64,000 nucleotides of DNA from Congeria kusceri (Eukaryota > Mollusca > Bivalvia > Myida > Dreissenidae): contig CM051025.1 of the NCBI GenBank assembly GCA_027627225.1, positions 56,731,681-56,795,680 on the forward strand. Direction: 5' to 3'. The notes beneath the pieces are model-generated. The model worked only from the letters and a program-made list of their open reading frames with translations, was not told where the DNA came from and did not search any database. Numbering within the stretch: the stretch's first letter is position 1; each line of letters opens with the position of its first letter. Positions 60,440 through 64,000 of this stretch are shown here, in pieces. The position numbers and the translations under genes were made by a program.

Positions 60440-61368
60440 CAGGGGTGTGGAAATATCATGATTGTTAACTTGTCGATGGACAAGTTCATTGCAAAAATCT
60501 ACTTGTCCGCAAACAACAGTCACTTGTCCAAACAAAAACAGAGTTTTATTCATGAGATAGATTCATTTATTCTCTGCATCAGTATTCTCGCTGTATCTCT
60601 ATTTTCGCCGTAATTGTTTATCTTCGGATTTTCATGCTTAATTGTCAACACCTAACATATTTTTGGTTTATTATAGAAAATAATAAGTTATAAATCAATT
60701 CATTCGAATTTAAACAAGCAATATGATTTGAAACCATAAATATAAATTACTTTCTAATCAGCTTGCAACTATCGGTAGACGTTAGGGGGTCAATGTCTAC
60801 ACTTTCGTCTGCTTGAGTAAATATAAATGAAGACTCAAATTATTGTTTTGTTATACTTGTTAAAGGTTACAATCCAAGAATCTAAACTGTATTTGTGTTT
60901 GTTTATACACTAACAGTAAACTCATTTCAAAACAAAAGTTTTACCGAGTGATTACAGATGACGTAATTTTTTAAGTTGCCTGCATGGTGCATTGAATATC
61001 AGAATAATTTAAGGACGAATTCTTTACTTTTTAACACAATTTCCAGTTGTTATTTTCGTGAAAAGGTTCAATTTATAGCATTTTATTGGAAGAAAATGTT
61101 TTGTTAGTTGTTTTTTGCTCAAAAAATTTACTTAAAAGTTAAGTACCGCAAGAATACGGATGAACTGTATAATTATTTAAAAAAAAAAACAATTTGTCAT
61201 TCAAATATACAATGGTATAATAACACGATTATTAGCTTCCAATTTAAACATCATTTTTACACCCTGAAATTGTACATGTCCATGGACAAGTAGATAGGAA
61301 AAAATCACTTGTCCGACAGTAAAATTACTCGCATCTGACAAGTCGGGCATAGGATTTCCGCACCCCTG
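60440..61368. mobile_element. hAT-like non-autonomous element, 929 bp
   Basis: Left end CAGGGGTGTGGAAAT and right end ATTTCCGCACCCCTG are inverted repeats with one mismatch. Both subterminal regions carry the motif ACTTGTCC or GGACAAGT several times in opposite orientation. CAGGGGTG ends fit hAT elements. An 8-bp target duplication is not evident. No transposase. Confidence 0.65.
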
Positions 61369-61815
61369 ATGTTTCTGGGCTGACTGGTCGGTCAATATAA
61401 TGCGATGAGGTCCTCAGTGGTCTGTAGTGTACTATTTCTTACATAAGGAGAGCTGCCTCAACATTTCTGTCACAGTTTTACAAAACGATGGTTTCTAAAC
61501 CAAAAGTTTGATATACACAGAAATAAACCAAAATAGACATATATGCACTGAGTAAAAAAAACAACATTTTTGTGTGTCACCCATCAAGAAATCTATACAT
61601 GGATGTACTTGTACTCCATAGTTATAATTGTATCATGCACCTAGGTCGCATTTACTTGATGCATAAAATATTACGAATTTATTATTATAACTCTCATTCA
61701 TTATTTTATTTACTGTATTTTATTTCAATTGACTGCAATAAACACACATCATATTACCAAACATTGTCTATTCAAGCTTGTCATCTAAATTAACAATTTG
61801 ATGTAATGCTTACAG
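61369..61815. other. No gene seen
   Basis: AT-rich sequence between the hAT-like element and the first Mutator-like exon. Confidence 0.4.
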
Positions 61816-63482
61816 CAATGGTTTATGCAGGAGTTGGGATTCGACAAATAAACAGCATTTTGACCACATTGAATATCCCCGCTGTCAATCACTCCATGCT
61901 TATTAGAAGGTATGTAGTACTGTACTTATAAAAATAAGATAAAATCTTTTGTTCATTAAAGTTTAGTAACACACGCATCTTGTTCGATCATACTTTTAAT
62001 GTACATACAACTGTTTAAGCTCAGATCTTTAATATTGGCATACCAGAGGTAGAACATTTAAAGTAGTGTTAAAATTTAATTCTATTGAGTGTAGATGCAG
62101 TCACAGGCTTTTAGATAACACTGCTAACTGTTGACAACATTCAAACATGATTTTAAAGCTATGACTCTCGCTATTTTCTGGCAAGTTGTCTAAATCTTTA
62201 ATCATGGAGAACCTGGTTCATATCTTCATTGCAGTTGATAGTATACATTTTCATAAAATTTTCATGAAATGTTAAGTTTCCGTTATAATGAAATCAGTAA
62301 AAAAAAATCCAAAATATTTAGGCCTATATAAATTTGCAGTAATGTAATGTAAATTCTGCACACTTTTGTTCATGTACATGTACTTAAAATGACATATTTT
62401 GTCAATGATTGCCATTTAGACATATTTATTTTCACCATTAGACAGAATGAGATGGGACAAGCAGTGAAAGATGTTGCAAAATCTAGTGTAGTAAAGTAAG
62501 ATGAAATGTAAGTTTTATTTTTTTACATTAAAATTTTATTGATTTTGAAATAGCTACATTATTAGTTACATGACTCGTAGCAAGAGCTCAATATAAGTTT
62601 ACTGACCCTGTAGCGCACCATACGGGGTCAGTAGGAAGCCATGTAACAAATTTTATCTAACCGAGTACCATTATTTTTCCCATTGTTGCGTCAAAATTGA
62701 AAAAATAACAGTTTGTTTATGACCATCAAATATTAACTGCTACCGACATAGAATGGAATAATTAACGGTCAGCATGTGACCAGGCTAAAGAAATAACAAG
62801 CTATTATTTTGCACAAAGTAAGATAACTATATATAATATATTTAATAATTATGTGACTGTTGGATGAAAATCAAGTGTATCATGCAAGGCTGAGAAACAT
62901 GTTAGTGGATGTTCTCTTGTATCATGTCTCATCACGTTGAACCAGGTCCTAACTATGACAGTGTTGATATATATGCATACCGGTAGGTACAGTAATTGAG
63001 CTAAAATATTTACAGAGTTATCGTTGTTGAAAATTATTCTATTTGTACATGTATTTCATGTTTGATACTAATGTATGTTGTAAATTAATGGATTCTCAAA
63101 TAACTGTACACATGTCCACAACAAGATGATGTTTCACACATAGTTCCCAAATGTTGATGCCACATAAGTAAAATGTCATTGTGTAATGTATATAAGATAA
63201 TATATGTGTAAATAAATGTAACAAGGTTACATGGTTTAAATTTCAATATGTACTGTTTGTATATGTTGTGCAAATCACCATTTGTTTATTACAACTGAAT
63301 GTACCATTTTACTGTTTGCATCTAAGCACATCATGGAATTTGCTCTTATGATGTGGGGCCCATATCACATATCTCTATTTGCATTATATTCATTTTATAC
63401 ATACAGAAGAGTGAAATGGATGTTAGTGTGGATGCAGGGTGGCAGAAAAGAGGAAGTGGAAAGGCATATAATAGTTTGTCAG
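61816..63482 (+). CDS. Mutator-like domain exons (partial gene)
   Basis: Three splice-flanked exons on plus: 61,816-61,909 (MVYAGVGIRQINSILTTLNI, PAVNHSMLIR; ACAG acceptor, GTATGT donor), 62,442-62,495 (RQNEMGQAVKDVAKSSVV; TTAG acceptor, GTAAGA donor; the AG|A codon joins in phase with the first exon) and 63,407-63,482 (KSEMDVSVDAGWQKRGSGKA, YNSLSG; CAG acceptor, GTAACA donor). Together they match the order of a Mutator-like transposase-type domain widespread in invertebrates (GIG..QI...L..LNIP..., E.G.....VAK, VS.D..W.KRG). The join between the second and third exons is out of phase, so an exon may be missing. Host-domesticated gene or transposon cannot be decided here. Confidence 0.6.
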
Positions 63483-63853
63483 GTAACAAGGTTATGATTA
63501 ATGTCCATAATGTTAATACTGTAAGTCCTTTATGTAGACCATCTATTCCACTGCTTATATTCTTGAATCATCATGTTTAAATTCTTGAGGACATTATATA
63601 ACAATTGTATGCAACATAACTGCGAATAAAATGCTGAATATTTGTCTGATGACAATAGTAGCTTGTGAGTTAACTCAGTAAATCAATTGTAAATACCAGT
63701 AATGGTTTATCTAGCATAGTAAACATATTAAGGCTGTCTGACATCCTCGCCCATTTGTGTTTTGTAACTTTCCCAACTTGCAATAGACTAGCAAAACAGA
63801 GTTGACATGCTTTAAGTTTCATGACAGTTATAAACATTATTTTGTTTTCTAGA

Positions 63854-64000
63854 GCGTACTTCTCATATAGTACAGATTGCGACTGTGCACGAAGCTGGCC
63901 AGTTTTCCATGCATGTGATGCCGAAAAAGATGTCCTCGAAAGCATCAGAGGTTACAGGAGTGATGATTGTTGGCCAGTCCATGATTCTCAAAGGCCGTGC
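63854..64000 (+). CDS. 3'-5' exonuclease-like (DnaQ/TREX-type) exon, partial
   Basis: After a TTTTGTTTTCTAG acceptor the frame reads RTSHIVQIATVHEAGQFSMH, then VMPKKMSSKASEVTGV and GQSMILKGRA to the window end. This resembles the stretch just after the DxET motif in DEDD exonucleases (TTG...IVQIA.V.....F..YV.P...I...AS.VTGI). The DxET part itself would be in an upstream exon that I did not find. The exon accepts phase 1, which suits the donor at 63,482, so it may be spliced to the Mutator-like exons or belong to a separate gene. Confidence 0.5.

Overview
The window looks like non-coding-rich genomic DNA of a bivalve mollusc. It is AT-rich and intron-bearing. It is packed with tRNA-derived SINEs, foldback MITEs, LINE relics, cut-and-paste transposons and several unrelated satellite arrays. 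The SINE and MITE consensus patterns (box-B heads such as GATCGCGGGCTCGATTCC, and the CGTCCCGGATTAGCCTGCGC foldback family) are ones I associate with heterodont/imparidentian bivalves, possibly the zebra mussel Dreissena. That assignment is inference from memory and was not tested.

Left third (1-27.7 kb): two diverged copies of one segment, unit A (about 3-10,701) and unit B (about 15,941-25,526), lie head to tail about 15.9 kb apart. They carry exons of a small minus-strand gene family. Each gene encodes a signal peptide, a short cysteine-rich ectodomain (QCCTSYTD...LC..YCC...KVCC...DQ.SC), one transmembrane helix followed by a Cys cluster, and a very short cytoplasmic tail. The architecture resembles the Shisa/CYYR1 type. 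Gene A runs off the left edge. Gene B can be modelled completely, with exons in both units and its transmembrane exon in the unique spacer between them. A third set (24.2-27.7 kb) keeps a signal exon, a decayed transmembrane exon and a tail exon, but no ectodomain exon. A compact, apparently intact four-exon member sits at 44.3-46.3 kb. All members share intron phases 1-2-1.

Middle (26.5-44 kb): mostly transposon remains. These are a pogo/Tigger-type transposase broken by a frameshift (28.2-29.6 kb), two LINE reverse-transcriptase relics (31.3-32.6 and 35.9-36.5 kb), dispersed 3'-tail-type repeats, and minisatellites with 81-, 24- and 22-bp units. I saw no convincing host gene in this stretch.

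Right third (47.5-64 kb): a roughly 480-bp repeat occurs as a direct pair and as an inverted third copy. The inverted copy is split by a 7.16-kb PIF/Harbinger element whose ends I can place to the base (18-bp TIRs, 3-bp CAT duplication). It carries a HARBI1-like transposase on plus and the convergent partner gene on minus, separated by an inverted repeat; both genes are damaged by nested insertions or frame breaks. A 53-bp satellite of about 2 kb, an hAT-like 929-bp element and the start of a plus-strand multi-exon gene (Mutator-like domain exons, then an exonuclease-like exon) fill the rest.

All exon calls come from reading open frames against splice consensus and phase. No database search or transcript data was available.
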